Of a stretch of 64,000 nt of DNA, positions 37,084 through 46,667 are shown piece by piece. The stretch's first letter is position 1; every line of letters starts with the position of its first letter. The notes beneath the pieces were generated by a model that was not told the origin of the DNA, searched no databases, and worked only from the letters and a program-made list of their open reading frames with translations. Location of the stretch: the NCBI RefSeq assembly GCF_012979275.1, contig NZ_JABASZ010000014.1, positions 124,001 to 188,000 on the forward strand, given 5' to 3'. This DNA comes from Pseudopontixanthobacter vadosimaris. Its GTDB lineage: Bacteria; Pseudomonadota; Alphaproteobacteria; Sphingomonadales; Sphingomonadaceae. A program made the position numbers and the translations under genes.

Positions 37084-38378
37084 TCCGGCAATCCTTCGGG
37101 AAATTTCGTCTCTCGCTCGTGAATGGCCTGTGTGCTCTGTTCCTTCAGGTGCCAGGGCAATTCCTCGAAAACATCCTCGAACATGGTGCGGAACGGATGA
37201 TGAAGGCCGTGGCCGAGGATGCCGTTCTTTTCCGCTTCCTTGGTCGCCTTCTTCACTTCGGTCGCGCAATTCTCGTCCAGCGCCGTCTGCCGCTCCTCAT
37301 CCCATTCGCCGAGCGCGATCAGGTGGTTCTTCAGCCGCATGACCGGATCGCCGAGCGGCCATTCCTCACGTTCCTGCGCGCTGCGATAGCCGCTGGGATC
37401 GTCGGAGGTCGAATGCCCTTCCGCGCGATAGGTGAAATGTTCGATCAGCGTCGGCCCGCCATTGGCACGGGCGCGATTGGCTGCCCAGCGTTCGGCAGCG
37501 TAAACGGCCAGCGGATCGTTTCCGTCCACCCGCAGCCCCGCGATGCCATAGCCGACGGCCCGGGCGGCGAAACTGGTGCGTTCCGCCCCGGCAAAACCGG
37601 AGAAGCTGGAAATGGCCCACTGATTGTTGACGACGTTCAGGATCACTGGCGCATTATAGACGGCAGCGAAGGTGCAGGCGGCATGGAAATCGCCTTCCGC
37701 GGTGGAGCCTTCGCCGACCCATGTCGCGGCGATCCGGCTGTCGCCCTTGATCGCACTCGCCATCGCCCAGCCCACGGCCTGCGGCGTCTGGGTGGCCAGG
37801 TTCCCGCTGATCGAGAAGAACGATTTGTCGCGGCTGGAATACATGATGGGCAGTTGCCGGCCCTTCAGCTTGTCGGCGCTGTTGGAATAGATCTGGTTGA
37901 TCATCTCCGTCAGCGGATAGCCCCGCGCGATCAATATGCCCTGTTGGCGATAGGATGGGAACACCATATCGTCCGACGCCAGCGCCATGGCGGCCGAGAT
38001 CGACGTCGCCTCTTCCCCGGTGCATTTCATGTAGAAGCTGGTCTTGCCCTGCCGCTGCCCGCGGAACATGCGCTCGTCAAAAGCACGCACCACTGCCATG
38101 TGGTGCAGCATTTCGCGCAAAGTGCCGGCGTCTAGTTTCGGATCCCAGGGACCATGGGGCAGGTGGTCATCGCCGAGTACGCGAATCAGATCGGTCGTCA
38201 GCGGGTTGGTTTCAGCAGCATCGCATCCTTCGTCGGGTCGCGGTTGCGCTCCGGCTTCGGTGATCGTCAGATGACCGAAATCGACGGTGTCGCCGGGGCG
38301 ATAACTGGGTTCGGGTACATGCAACTGCAGCGTAGGTCTGTTCTGCCCTTGCTGTGCCTGATCGGGCCGGTCGGCCAT
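37080..38378 (-). CDS. bkdA1: Branched-chain 2-oxoacid dehydrogenase E1 alpha subunit
   Basis: 432 residues. ThDP-binding motif GEGSTAEGDFHAACTFAAVY, then NVVNNQWAISSF near 245 completes the GDG...NN pattern. RGQRQGKTSFYMKCTGEEAT near 105 and YRAEGHSTSDDPSGYRS near 325 (phosphorylation-loop equivalent) are typical of the branched-chain enzyme. The N-terminal 60 residues are longer than in pyruvate E1alpha. It is the first gene of the E1alpha-E1beta-E2 operon. Its promoter should be in the 98 bases before thyA ends. Confidence 0.9.
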   Translation of the reverse strand: MADRPDQAQQGQNRPTLQLHVPEPSYRPGDTVDFGHLTITEAGAQPRPDEGCDAAETNPLTTDLIRVLGDDHLPHGPWDPKLDAGTLREMLHHMAVVRAFDERMFRGQRQGKTSFYMKCTGEEATSISAAMALASDDMVFPSYRQQGILIARGYPLTEMINQIYSNSADKLKGRQLPIMYSSRDKSFFSISGNLATQTPQAVGWAMASAIKGDSRIAATWVGEGSTAEGDFHAACTFAAVYNAPVILNVVNNQWAISSFSGFAGAERTSFAARAVGYGIAGLRVDGNDPLAVYAAERWAANRARANGGPTLIEHFTYRAEGHSTSDDPSGYRSAQEREEWPLGDPVMRLKNHLIALGEWDEERQTALDENCATEVKKATKEAEKNGILGHGLHHPFRTMFEDVFEELPWHLKEQSTQAIHERETKFPEGLPE

Positions 38379-38476
38379 TCATGCTCTCCCATTGGCGTCA
38401 GCAGTTTTCTTCTAACAAGCTGTTATTTTATTTCAGCAGGACGAGATGGTCAAGGCAACCGATCAGCCGATCTTCG

Positions 38477-39430
38477 TCATACTGCAACCGGGGCAGTCAG
38501 CTTTCCCAGCGGCTCGTAACCGTGAACTGCGAAATCGTCGATGCGATAGTCGAAGATGCTCTCGGGTCTGCGCCTGATTTCGAGCCGAGGATGGCCCTGC
38601 GGCAATCGCTGCAACTGTTCCTCGACCAGTGTCGCCTGATTTTCGTAGAGATGCACATCACCGCCCATCCAGACGAACTCGCCTGGGCGCAGATCCGTCT
38701 GTTGTGCGATCATCCTCTGCAACAGGGCGCCCGCCCAAAGGTTGAACGGAAGCCCCAGAGCGACGTCGCAACTGCGCTGATACAGCGCACAATTCAGCCG
38801 CCCATCTGCAACCTGGAACTGATAGGTCTTGTGGCAGGGCGGCAGGGCCATCCGGTCGATCTCGGCAACGTTCCAGCCTTCTACGATATGGCGCCGGCTG
38901 GTGGGGTTTTCCCGTAAGGAGGTAACCAGTTGCGTAACCTGGTCGATACCTTCACCGCGGCGAAACAGCCCGTCACCTGCCGGCACGAAGGTCGGCCAGT
39001 TCACCCATTGTTTTCCGTAAACCGGCCCCAGATCGCCCCATTGCGAGGCGAACGCGGCATCATCCACAATCCGCTGCGCGAAATCCTCTCGCGCAATGTC
39101 GGATCCTGTCTCCTGCCGGTAGCGCGCCAGCGGCCAGTCGGTCCAGATCTGGACATTCTGCTGGCACAAGGGTCGGATGTTGGTTTCACCGGTGAGGAAC
39201 CAAAGCAATTCACGCGTGGCGGTCTTCCAGTAGACTCGCTTGGTGGTAAGCAGCGGCATTGCGCCATCCGACAGATCGAACCGCAAGGTATGGCCGAAGA
39301 TCGAACGGGTTCCGATCCCGGTGCGGTCATCCTGCCGGACGCCATCCGTCCAGATTTTGCGCATCAGATCGAGATATTGAATTTCGGGATGAGCCACGGG
39401 ATCATCTGTCTTGGCGGACTTGGCCGTCAT
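38477..39430 (-). CDS. thyA: Thymidylate synthase
   Basis: 317 residues, the longer ThyA form (about 50 residues more than the E. coli enzyme, as in some lactobacilli). RTGIGTRSIFGHTLRFDLSD near 39, ATRELLWFLTGETNIRPL near 72, the catalytic cysteine in MALPPCHKTYQFQV, and QRSCDVALGLPFNLW plus GDVHLYENQ are visible. It methylates dUMP to dTMP using methylene-THF. It is a single gene. Confidence 0.95.
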   Translation of the reverse strand: MTAKSAKTDDPVAHPEIQYLDLMRKIWTDGVRQDDRTGIGTRSIFGHTLRFDLSDGAMPLLTTKRVYWKTATRELLWFLTGETNIRPLCQQNVQIWTDWPLARYRQETGSDIAREDFAQRIVDDAAFASQWGDLGPVYGKQWVNWPTFVPAGDGLFRRGEGIDQVTQLVTSLRENPTSRRHIVEGWNVAEIDRMALPPCHKTYQFQVADGRLNCALYQRSCDVALGLPFNLWAGALLQRMIAQQTDLRPGEFVWMGGDVHLYENQATLVEEQLQRLPQGHPRLEIRRRPESIFDYRIDDFAVHGYEPLGKLTAPVAV

Positions 39431-39653
39431 GTCGGGATCGGTCGATGAAAAGCACTGCCCATGCCGTAGCCCCTAGCGCGTCCGGCGCCGTGTTGCATCC
39501 CCATTTGCGGCCCTTACCTGCCCCGAGCGATGGCGCGGCCTGTTGAACGATATCGTCAGCCGTCCGGTCAAAAGTTCGCTTGCCAGCCGCTGGATGCCCA
39601 CCTATAGGCCCGCCTCTGCCTCGCCCCCGCCGCAATGCGGGTCTGGCATCGGT

Positions 39654-39730
39654 CGGGGAGTAGCTCAGCCTGGTAGAGCACTGTCTTCGGGAGGCAGGGG
39701 CCGGAGGTTCGAATCCTCTCTCCCCGACCA
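39654..39730 (+). tRNA. tRNA-Pro (CGG)
   Basis: 77 bases with encoded CCA. Acceptor stem CGGGGAG/CTCCCCG, D arm TAGCTCAGCCTGGTAGAGCA, anticodon loop TTCGGGA with anticodon CGG, T arm GGAGG-TTCGAAT-CCTCT. It stands alone on the plus strand. Confidence 0.97.
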
Positions 39731-39886
39731 TATTTTTCCATGCGCCTGCGCGTCTCCTCACCATCCTCCGGATCGGTGAAGCACCAAGGCGGCGCTAAAA
39801 CCGGGCGCTCTGGTTCCCCGTTTCGCTCGCCTTTGGAACATGCTTGGCGGCCAATCATTCCTGATCCTGAAAAGGATTTTGAAAAC

Positions 39887-40047
39887 ATGCCGATCATCAT
39901 ACTCATTGCCACCATTCTCCTGCCGCCATTGGGCGTCGCCCTGAAACACGGGCTGACCGTGATTTCTGGATCAACCTCGTTCTCACCATCATCTTTTTCG
40001 TTCCCGGCCTGATCCACGGCATTTACGTCAATTTCGTGCGTGCTTGA
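39887..40047 (+). pseudogene. Pmp3/YqaE family membrane protein, frameshifted
   Basis: The first frame reads MPIIILIATILLPPLGVALK then HGL, the classic Pmp3 first helix. After CTGACC at 39953-39958 the frame turns into a non-family sequence, whereas the neighbouring frame gives DFWINLVLTIIFFVPGLIHG and then IYVNFVRA with a stop at 40045, the expected second helix and end. One missing C (ACCCGTGAT expected) explains this. Restored, the protein has 53 residues. AAAGGA lies ten bases before the ATG. The intact family is a small stress-linked membrane proteolipid. The break could be real or an assembly error. Confidence 0.75.
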
Positions 40048-40078
40048 GGTAAGCGGCCGGTGATCGGCGGGCGAGCGC

Positions 40079-41413
40079 ATGGCTGATGACGGTAAGGATC
40101 GGCACCGTGCCGTGCCTTCTTCCCGGCTTGGCAGGATCGGCGGTTTCGGCAGGCTGGCCGGAGGCGTGGCCGGGGGGATGATGGCCGAAGGCGCGCGCCG
40201 CCTCGCATCCGGCGAACGACCCACGCTCGAACAGATCATGCTGACGCCCGGAAATGCGCGGCGGCTGGCAGACAGGCTGGGCCACATGCGCGGCGCCGCC
40301 ATGAAGCTGGGCCAGATGATTTCCATGGATGCGGGCTATTTCCTGCCGCCGGAACTCGCGGCCATTCTCGCAACGCTTCGCGACCGTGCGGATTTCATGC
40401 CGGCAAGGCAGCTCGATGGCGTGCTTGCCAAGGAGTGGGGCAAGGATTGGCGCCGCCGGTTCCGCCGGTTCGAGCCGCGCCCGATTGCCGCTGCCAGCAT
40501 CGGCCAGGTTCATCGCGCCATGACCCGGGACGGACGCGTGCTTGCGATCAAGGTGCAATATCCTGGCATCGCGGCAAGCATCGATGCCGATGTCGACAAT
40601 GTGGCTGGACTGCTGAAAATCTCTGGCCTGCTGCCAAGGGAACTCGACATCGCCCCCCTGCTGGCGGCAGCAAAGCAGCAATTGCGTGAAGAGGCGGATT
40701 ATCGCCGGGAGGGCGCGCAGATGCGGGCTTTCGCCGAGCGGTTGTCCGGTGAACCCGGCTTTACCATTCCGCGACTGGACGATGAATTATCGACGGGCCG
40801 CATCCTCGCCATGTCTTACGAGGAAGGCGTGCCGATTGAATCGATGGCCGACGAGTCGCAGGAACTGCGGAACGACATCATGGCCCGCCTGATCGACCTG
40901 GTGGGGCGCGAATTGTTCGATTTCGGCGTGATGCAAACCGATCCGAACTTCGCCAATTATCGTTACAATCACGAGCAGAACGCCATCGTCCTCCTTGATT
41001 TCGGTGCCACCCGCGAGGTTTCGCCGCAGGTGCAGGCGTCCTATCGCACCCTGCTGGAGGCCGGGCTTTCGAACGATCGCGATGCGGTGAGGCACGCCGC
41101 AGTGTCGACAGGCTTCATCGGCGCGGCAGCGATCACATCCCATGCCGAGCGCATCGACAGGATGATCGACGTGATCCTTGGCGAGATGAATGCAGGAGGG
41201 CCGTTCGACTTCGGCGATCGCGCGTTCGTGCCCGTCTTCCGGGAAGAAGGAACGGCTATCGCGCGTGATCGCGCCACATGGCACCTGCCCCCGACCGACA
41301 CGCTGTTCGTGCAGCGCAAGATCAGCGGAACCGCGCTGCTGGCTGCCCGGTTGCAGGCGGTCGTAAATGTCAGGGACATCGTGAGCGACATATTGCAGCG
41401 GACCAGCGCGTAA
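40079..41413 (+). CDS. ABC1/AarF/UbiB-family atypical kinase
   Basis: 444 residues. The family KxGQ motif is MKLGQMISMDAG near 80. The Ala-rich loop replacing the P-loop is PIAAASIGQVHRAM near 138. The ATP lysine lies in VLAIKVQYPG, ELREEADYRREG-like QQLREEADYRREG near 199 binds the KxGQ helix, and a QTDPNFANYRY catalytic segment and VLLDFGATREV (DFG) follow. UbiB-type proteins support ubiquinone synthesis or lipid handling. The HRD-like position reads QTDPNFANY, in which Asp and Asn are kept. Membrane segments are not obvious at the C-terminus, unlike UbiB itself, so a different ABC1 branch is likely. Confidence 0.87.
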   Translation: MADDGKDRHRAVPSSRLGRIGGFGRLAGGVAGGMMAEGARRLASGERPTLEQIMLTPGNARRLADRLGHMRGAAMKLGQMISMDAGYFLPPELAAILATLRDRADFMPARQLDGVLAKEWGKDWRRRFRRFEPRPIAAASIGQVHRAMTRDGRVLAIKVQYPGIAASIDADVDNVAGLLKISGLLPRELDIAPLLAAAKQQLREEADYRREGAQMRAFAERLSGEPGFTIPRLDDELSTGRILAMSYEEGVPIESMADESQELRNDIMARLIDLVGRELFDFGVMQTDPNFANYRYNHEQNAIVLLDFGATREVSPQVQASYRTLLEAGLSNDRDAVRHAAVSTGFIGAAAITSHAERIDRMIDVILGEMNAGGPFDFGDRAFVPVFREEGTAIARDRATWHLPPTDTLFVQRKISGTALLAARLQAVVNVRDIVSDILQRTSA

Positions 41414-41506
41414 GTAGCGCGGTTCCATCGCGCATCAATTTGCTTGCTTAGTTGATCCCGAGGCAGGATCATCCCGCGCGTCAACAAAAGAGGCAGGATA
41501 CAGAAC

Positions 41507-41656
41507 ATGATCAGCAACAAGACCAGCAACACCCGCAAGACACTTGCCATCGCCGCTCTTTGCGCCGCTGCGGTGTCGCTGTCCGCCTGCAATGCCGTGC
41601 GCGGCCTTGGACAGGATATCGAATCGGTAGGCGAGGCCGGCGACCGCGCAGTCTGA
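41507..41656 (+). CDS. Entericidin A/B family lipoprotein
   Basis: 49 residues. The signal peptide ends with the lipobox LSAC (Cys28): LAIALCAAAVSLSAC-like LAIAALCAAAVSLSAC. The mature part reads NAVRGLGQDIESVGEAGDRA, the standard entericidin pattern (N-x-x-x-G-x-G-x-D). Entericidins are small envelope lipoproteins linked to stress and programmed lysis in enterobacteria; the role in this group is unknown. AGGCAGGA precedes the ATG by about eight bases. Confidence 0.88.
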   Translation: MISNKTSNTRKTLAIAALCAAAVSLSACNAVRGLGQDIESVGEAGDRAV

Positions 41657-41719
41657 ACCTGAGTATGGAACCGGGCGGCCGGTCAGCGGCGCGCAGGGTT
41701 CCATTCGCCTGCACCTCGG

Positions 41720-43513
41720 TCAGCGGGCGGAGCGTCGCTGCGCCGCGATCCAGCGATCGATGTGGCGTTCCAGGACATCGAGCGGAATGGCGCCGTTTTC
41801 CAGCACGGCATCGTGGAACTTCCGCAGGTCGAACGATGCGCCCAGTGCCGTCTCCGCCCGGTTCCGCAATTCGGCAATCTGCAATTGCCCGATCTTGTAG
41901 CCCAGCGCCTGACCCGGCCAGGTGATGTAGCGATTGACCTCGGCATCGATATTCGCCGCTGAAAGCGCAGTATTGTCGGCCATGAAGGCCACCGCGCGTT
42001 CCTTGCTCCAGCCCTTCGCATACATGCCGGTGTCGACCACCAGCCGCGCCGCGCGCCACATATCGTAACTCAGCTGCCCCATGCGGCGCGCGGGCGTGTC
42101 GTACAGGCCCATCTCCTCGCCGAGGCTTTCGGAATAGAGGCCCCAGCCTTCGACGAAAGCGGTGAAGAAGGTGCCGTTCCGCCGCAGGGGATGCAGGTCG
42201 AGTTCCTGTTGCAGGGCGATCTGGTGATGATGGCCCGGCACTGCTTCATGCACGCCCAGCGCGGGCAATTCCCACAAGGGTCGCTGGTCCAGCTGCGTCG
42301 TATTCACACGGTAAATGCCGGGCTGGCCAGTATCGAGCGAACCCGGTTCGTAATAGGCCGTCGTGTTCCCCGGCGCCTGCGCGGCCGGAATGGGGGACAC
42401 GGTATATGGCTGGCGGGGCAAGGTCCCGAACAGGCGCGGCATCCAGCCGTCGATCTGCTTTGCCAGGGCGCTGGCCTCGAGCATCAGTTCTTCGGGTGAT
42501 TTCGCATAATAGCGCGCATCGGTCCGCAGATGTTCGATATAGGCTTCGCGGCTTGCAAAGCCCGCTTCACCGGCCACGCTTTCCATCTCGGCACGAATGC
42601 GCGCGACTTCGGCAAGGCCGATGTCGTGGATCTGGTCGGGGGTGAGGTCCGTCGTGGTGTGGTTCGCCACCAGCCACCGATAATATTCCGCGCCGCCCGA
42701 GGTCGATGAAATGCCCGCCTCGCTTCGGCAGGCGGGCGCATAGTCGGATGTGTAATAGTCGGCGAATCGCTGCAGCGCAGGGAACACGCCTTCCTCCAGC
42801 GCGGCTTCCGCCCTCTGCTGCAACTGCATCCAGCGGGTTTCGTCCACGGCGGGGGGCCGGTTGGCGAAAGGTTGCCAGTATGGCGAAGCCTCGGCCTCGC
42901 TGAAAATGCCCGCCTGCACCGTGTCGGCAAAGCCCTCCATTGCGATGCAGGGCTGGGTCAGACCGCGCTCGACCGCACCGCGCACCTTGATCAGCGCAGC
43001 ATCATTGGTGGCGGGAAAAGCCTCCAGCCGCGCAACGTAGCTTTCGTAATCCGCGGCAGTGAAGAAGGGCGAGCGGTAGGCGAGCGAGGCGAACCACGAA
43101 AACCATCCGCCGCGATTCGTCAAGTTCATGTAACGGGACTGGTCAAATGCGGCCCCGCGGATCTCGTCCTCCAATGCGCGCTTTACCACTGCGCGATCGA
43201 CGGCCAGATCTTCCGGCAGCGCGGAGGCATCGATCGCTTCCAGGCGGGCGAGAAAACGCGAAGCCTGTGCAGCGCGCGCGGCGTCCGCTTCGAGTGAATT
43301 GTCGCCCAACCGCCCGTCCCCGCGCCGGTCGCCCACGCTGGTGGCCAGCAGCGGATCGCGGTCGAGCGCGTCCTGCCAGATCGCATCGCGCAATTCGCGG
43401 TAATCATCTGCCGGAGCAGCCAGAGCCGATGCGCCGCAACCGAACATCAGCGCAGCAGCGCCGCTCAGCATCGCGGTGCGGACCTGTCTCCCGGCTATGT
43501 CGTGAAACTGCAT
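41720..43513 (-). CDS. DUF885 family exported metallopeptidase-like protein
   Basis: 597 residues with an N-terminal signal (AMLSGAAALMFGCGASALAA). The zinc-type motif HEAVPGHHHQIALQQEL near 420 (HExxPGHH, the DUF885 variant of HExxH) and the downstream FVEGWGLYSESLGEEMGLY, which supplies further ligands, are both present. YRVNTTQLDQRPLWELPALG precedes them. The family relates to M32/M3-like dipeptidases and acts outside the cytoplasm. It is divergent from the phosphatase gene. Substrate unknown. Confidence 0.9.
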   Translation of the reverse strand: MQFHDIAGRQVRTAMLSGAAALMFGCGASALAAPADDYRELRDAIWQDALDRDPLLATSVGDRRGDGRLGDNSLEADAARAAQASRFLARLEAIDASALPEDLAVDRAVVKRALEDEIRGAAFDQSRYMNLTNRGGWFSWFASLAYRSPFFTAADYESYVARLEAFPATNDAALIKVRGAVERGLTQPCIAMEGFADTVQAGIFSEAEASPYWQPFANRPPAVDETRWMQLQQRAEAALEEGVFPALQRFADYYTSDYAPACRSEAGISSTSGGAEYYRWLVANHTTTDLTPDQIHDIGLAEVARIRAEMESVAGEAGFASREAYIEHLRTDARYYAKSPEELMLEASALAKQIDGWMPRLFGTLPRQPYTVSPIPAAQAPGNTTAYYEPGSLDTGQPGIYRVNTTQLDQRPLWELPALGVHEAVPGHHHQIALQQELDLHPLRRNGTFFTAFVEGWGLYSESLGEEMGLYDTPARRMGQLSYDMWRAARLVVDTGMYAKGWSKERAVAFMADNTALSAANIDAEVNRYITWPGQALGYKIGQLQIAELRNRAETALGASFDLRKFHDAVLENGAIPLDVLERHIDRWIAAQRRSAR

Positions 43514-43604
43514 TTTCTATTCCCCCTTTTACAATCCGTTTTATGGGCGAGTTCGCGGCGGGTCCAGCTTGGGTTTTGCGTGCCTGCACCCTATGCCGGG
43601 TTTC

Positions 43605-44072
43605 ATGTCCGATCATCCAAGCATCCTGTTCGTTTGCCTCGGCAACATCTGCCGCTCACCACTCGCCGAAGCTGCCCTGCGTGCCGCTGCGACGAAAGCT
43701 GGCATCGCGATGGAGGTCGCAAGCGCAGGAACCGCCGATTACCACGTCGGCGACCCGCCCGATCCGCGCGCCATTGCCGAAGCGAGGCGGCATGGAATCG
43801 ACATCTCGCAATATCAGGGCTGTCAGTTGCAGATGCGGGATTTCACCCGCTTCACGCACATCCTTGCTCTGGACGAGGAAAACCTCGCCGATATCACGAG
43901 ACGCGCCCCGGCCGAGGTCTCCGCCCGGCTGGGATTGCTGATGGACGCGGTACCCGGCCGCAAAGGCGATTCGGTGGCCGATCCCTATCAAGGTAATGCC
44001 GAAGATTTCAGCCGCACGTGGCACGATGTGTCCCTTGCGGCAGACGCCCTGGTAAAGCAGTTCGCCGACTGA
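43605..44072 (+). CDS. Low-molecular-weight protein-tyrosine-phosphatase
   Basis: 155 residues from the ATG at 43605. The P-loop VCLGNICRSPLAEA gives the CX5R site (Cys11, Arg17), and the general acid lies in VADPYQG (Asp-Pro) near 126. In bacteria such enzymes often reverse tyrosine phosphorylation of exopolysaccharide kinases, but no such kinase is next to it. It ends 28 bases before the convergent recG gene. Confidence 0.92.
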   Translation: MSDHPSILFVCLGNICRSPLAEAALRAAATKAGIAMEVASAGTADYHVGDPPDPRAIAEARRHGIDISQYQGCQLQMRDFTRFTHILALDEENLADITRRAPAEVSARLGLLMDAVPGRKGDSVADPYQGNAEDFSRTWHDVSLAADALVKQFAD

Positions 44073-44099
44073 TCTGCGGTCCGATTGTCCGACCGTGCG

Positions 44100-46187
44100 T
44101 CACCCGCCGCGCAGGGTACGGACGCCGAAATCCCGCTCGAACAGATAGAGCAGGATGCGCGCCGCCTCACCGCGTTCGCCCGGCAGCGCCGCACCTTTCT
44201 TGCCGGTTGCGCCCTCCGCCTCGGCCCGGTCCAGCAACATGCGCGCGTCGTCATGCGCGACCGGCAGCAGGCGCTGGATCTGCTCCAGCGTCGCCACGTT
44301 GAAGGGCGTGTCGCCCGATTGCCGCGTGCCGAGCAATTCACCGCCCCCGCGCAGCCGCAAATCTTCTTCTGCCAGAAGGAAGCCGTCCTGCGTTTCGCGC
44401 ATCAGCGCCAGCCGGTCGCGCGCGGTTTCGGACAGCATCTCGCCGCGCAGCAGGAGGCAGGTGGATTTTTCCGCACCGCGCCCAACCCGCCCGCGCAGCT
44501 GGTGCAACTGCGCCAGACCGAAGCGTTCGGCCTGCTCGATCACCATCAGCGTAGCGGAAGGCACATCGACGCCGACCTCGATCACCGTCGTCGCCACCAG
44601 CAATTTCGCGCCGCCGGCAGCGAAGCGCTCCATCGCCGCGTCCTTTTCCTCGCTCTTCAACTGCCCGTGAACCATGACGACATCAGCGCCGAAGATCTCG
44701 CGCAGCGCGGCATAACGCGCTTCCGCGGCGGCCAGTTCGTTCGTGTCGTCGTCATGCACCATGGGGCAGACCCAATAGGCCTGCTGCCCGCCGGCAAGGT
44801 GGCGGCGAGCGGCTGCGATGACATCATCCATCCGATCGAGCGCGATTACCCGCGTATCGATAGCCTGCCTGCCCGGCGGCATCTCGTCCAGACGGCTGAC
44901 ATCCATTTCGCCATATTGGGCAAGCGTCAGCGTGCGCGGGATCGGCGTGGCGGTCATCGCCAGAGTATGCGGAGTGCGCCGCCCCTTCCCCGCCAGCGCC
45001 AGTCGCTGCGAAACGCCGAAGCGATGCTGCTCGTCGATCACCACCAGCCCCAGGTCGCGATAGTTCACGCTGTCCTGGAAAATGGCATGGGTGCCGATCA
45101 CGATGTCGATGCTGCCGTCCATCAGGCCGAGCAGGGTTCCTTCCCGCGCCCGTCCCTTGTCTCTGCCGGTCAGCAAGGCGATCTGCACCCCGGTCGGCGC
45201 GGTCATGCGGCGCAGCGTTTCGAAATGCTGCCGCGCCAGGATTTCGGTCGGCGCAAGCAGTGCGGCCTGCGCGCCAGCCTCCACCGTAACCAGCATCGCG
45301 GCGAGTGCGACCACCGTCTTGCCTGCGCCCACATCGCCCTGCAACAGGCGCAGCATGGGTGATTCCTGCGCCAGATCCGCCTCGATTTCGGCGATGGAGC
45401 GCGTCTGCGCCCCGGTAAGCGGAAAGGGTAGCGACAGTCGGTCCCGCAGCCGCCCATCGCCCGTCAGGCTGCGCCCCTTCTTCTGCCGGTTATCGGCGCG
45501 CACCAGCGCCAGCGCCAGCGCATTGGCCAGCAATTCATCATAGGCCAGCCGGTCGCGCGCGGCGGCGTTCACGCCCTGATGGGCAAGCTCCAGCGCATCG
45601 GCCCAATCGGGCCACTGCATCCGGTCGAGAAGCGACGGTGCGATCCATTCCGGCAGGTCGGGCAGTTTCTCCAGCGCCTGTGCCACGAGGTTGGCCAGCT
45701 TCGGCTGCGTCAACCCCTCGGCGAGCCGGTAGACGGGTTCGCAGAGACGCCGCAGAGTATCGCCGCCGGTTTCGACGACGTGGTCGGGATGCACGATCTG
45801 CAGCATCTGGCCGTACTGGTCGATGCGCCCGGCCACCCAACGCTTCTCGCCGACAGGCAACAGCTTCTTCGCACTGTAGGACGCCCTGCCGAAATAGGTC
45901 AGCGCGCAGATGTTCCCGGCATCGTCCTGCGCCAATACCCGGTAGGGTCCGCGCCCCCTGCTCGCCTGATGTTCGATCGGCACCAGGGCGATGACCACCT
46001 GTTCACCGATAGCCGCATCGTCGAGACTGGCGACGGCGCGCCGCGTCACGAAACGTTCGGGCAGGTGATAGGCTACGTCGCGAAGTCTTCCGAGGCCCAG
46101 CCTGTTCAGCGGCTTGGCCAGCTTCGGCCCCACCCCTTCCAGCGTTTCGGTGGGGGTGAACAGGGGGTTCAATATGTCAGGCCGCAT
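44100..46187 (-). CDS. recG: ATP-dependent DNA helicase RecG
   Basis: 695 residues from the ATG at 46187 (a GTG at 46211 would add eight). The N-terminal wedge/OB domain shows LEGVGPKLAKPLNRLGLGRL and LTYFGRASYSAKKLLPVGEK. Helicase motif I is GDVGAGKTVVALAAM, motif II DEQH (VVIDEQHRFGV), motif III TATPIPRTL, and motif VI QLRGRVGRG. RecG rewinds stalled replication forks and branched DNA. It is a single gene, convergent with the phosphatase gene and divergent from sdhE. Confidence 0.96.
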   Translation of the reverse strand: MRPDILNPLFTPTETLEGVGPKLAKPLNRLGLGRLRDVAYHLPERFVTRRAVASLDDAAIGEQVVIALVPIEHQASRGRGPYRVLAQDDAGNICALTYFGRASYSAKKLLPVGEKRWVAGRIDQYGQMLQIVHPDHVVETGGDTLRRLCEPVYRLAEGLTQPKLANLVAQALEKLPDLPEWIAPSLLDRMQWPDWADALELAHQGVNAAARDRLAYDELLANALALALVRADNRQKKGRSLTGDGRLRDRLSLPFPLTGAQTRSIAEIEADLAQESPMLRLLQGDVGAGKTVVALAAMLVTVEAGAQAALLAPTEILARQHFETLRRMTAPTGVQIALLTGRDKGRAREGTLLGLMDGSIDIVIGTHAIFQDSVNYRDLGLVVIDEQHRFGVSQRLALAGKGRRTPHTLAMTATPIPRTLTLAQYGEMDVSRLDEMPPGRQAIDTRVIALDRMDDVIAAARRHLAGGQQAYWVCPMVHDDDTNELAAAEARYAALREIFGADVVMVHGQLKSEEKDAAMERFAAGGAKLLVATTVIEVGVDVPSATLMVIEQAERFGLAQLHQLRGRVGRGAEKSTCLLLRGEMLSETARDRLALMRETQDGFLLAEEDLRLRGGGELLGTRQSGDTPFNVATLEQIQRLLPVAHDDARMLLDRAEAEGATGKKGAALPGERGEAARILLYLFERDFGVRTLRGG

Positions 46188-46216
46188 GCCGCGCTTTATA
46201 GCCGGTTGCACGCTTA

Positions 46217-46537
46217 ATGCGAGTGGCCTACCCGTTGCTCATGCCTGAAAAATCGCCTCCTGAACCCGCAATATCCACCGCCGATAGCCACCGGTTGAAC
46301 CGGTGCCGGTTCCGGGCATGGCATCGCGGAACGCGCGAGGCGGATTACATGATCGGGGGATATTTCGACCGGTACCATCATCACTGGGACGATGCCGGCT
46401 TCGCCTGGTTCGAACGGCTGCTGGACGAGGATGATGTGGACGTGATGGCGTGGGCGCTGAGGACGCAGGCCGTTCCGCCTGAATATGACAACGTACACAT
46501 GCAGAAGATGCAGAAACTGGATTACGTGCGGATCTGA
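46217..46537 (+). CDS. sdhE: Succinate dehydrogenase flavinylation factor SdhE
   Basis: 106 residues from 46217; a second ATG at 46241 would give 98 and fits family length equally well, and no ribosome binding site decides. The SdhE core is clear: CRFRAWHRGTREADYMIGGY with the RGxxE motif, then FERLLDEDDVDVMAWALRTQ. It helps attach FAD to SdhA. Placement between recG and mfd is conserved in alphaproteobacteria. Confidence 0.92.
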   Translation: MRVAYPLLMPEKSPPEPAISTADSHRLNRCRFRAWHRGTREADYMIGGYFDRYHHHWDDAGFAWFERLLDEDDVDVMAWALRTQAVPPEYDNVHMQKMQKLDYVRI

Positions 46538-46667
46538 TCTGCTGCGCGGGGTGGCTTGCCCGCGCCTGACGCATTAGATAGGCGCAGCCAAGATGGTGTC
46601 CGTACCGCCCGCCAGTTCCGCCGGGCGGTTTTCGCGTGCCTGCACGATAGTGAGCCGATATAAATTC

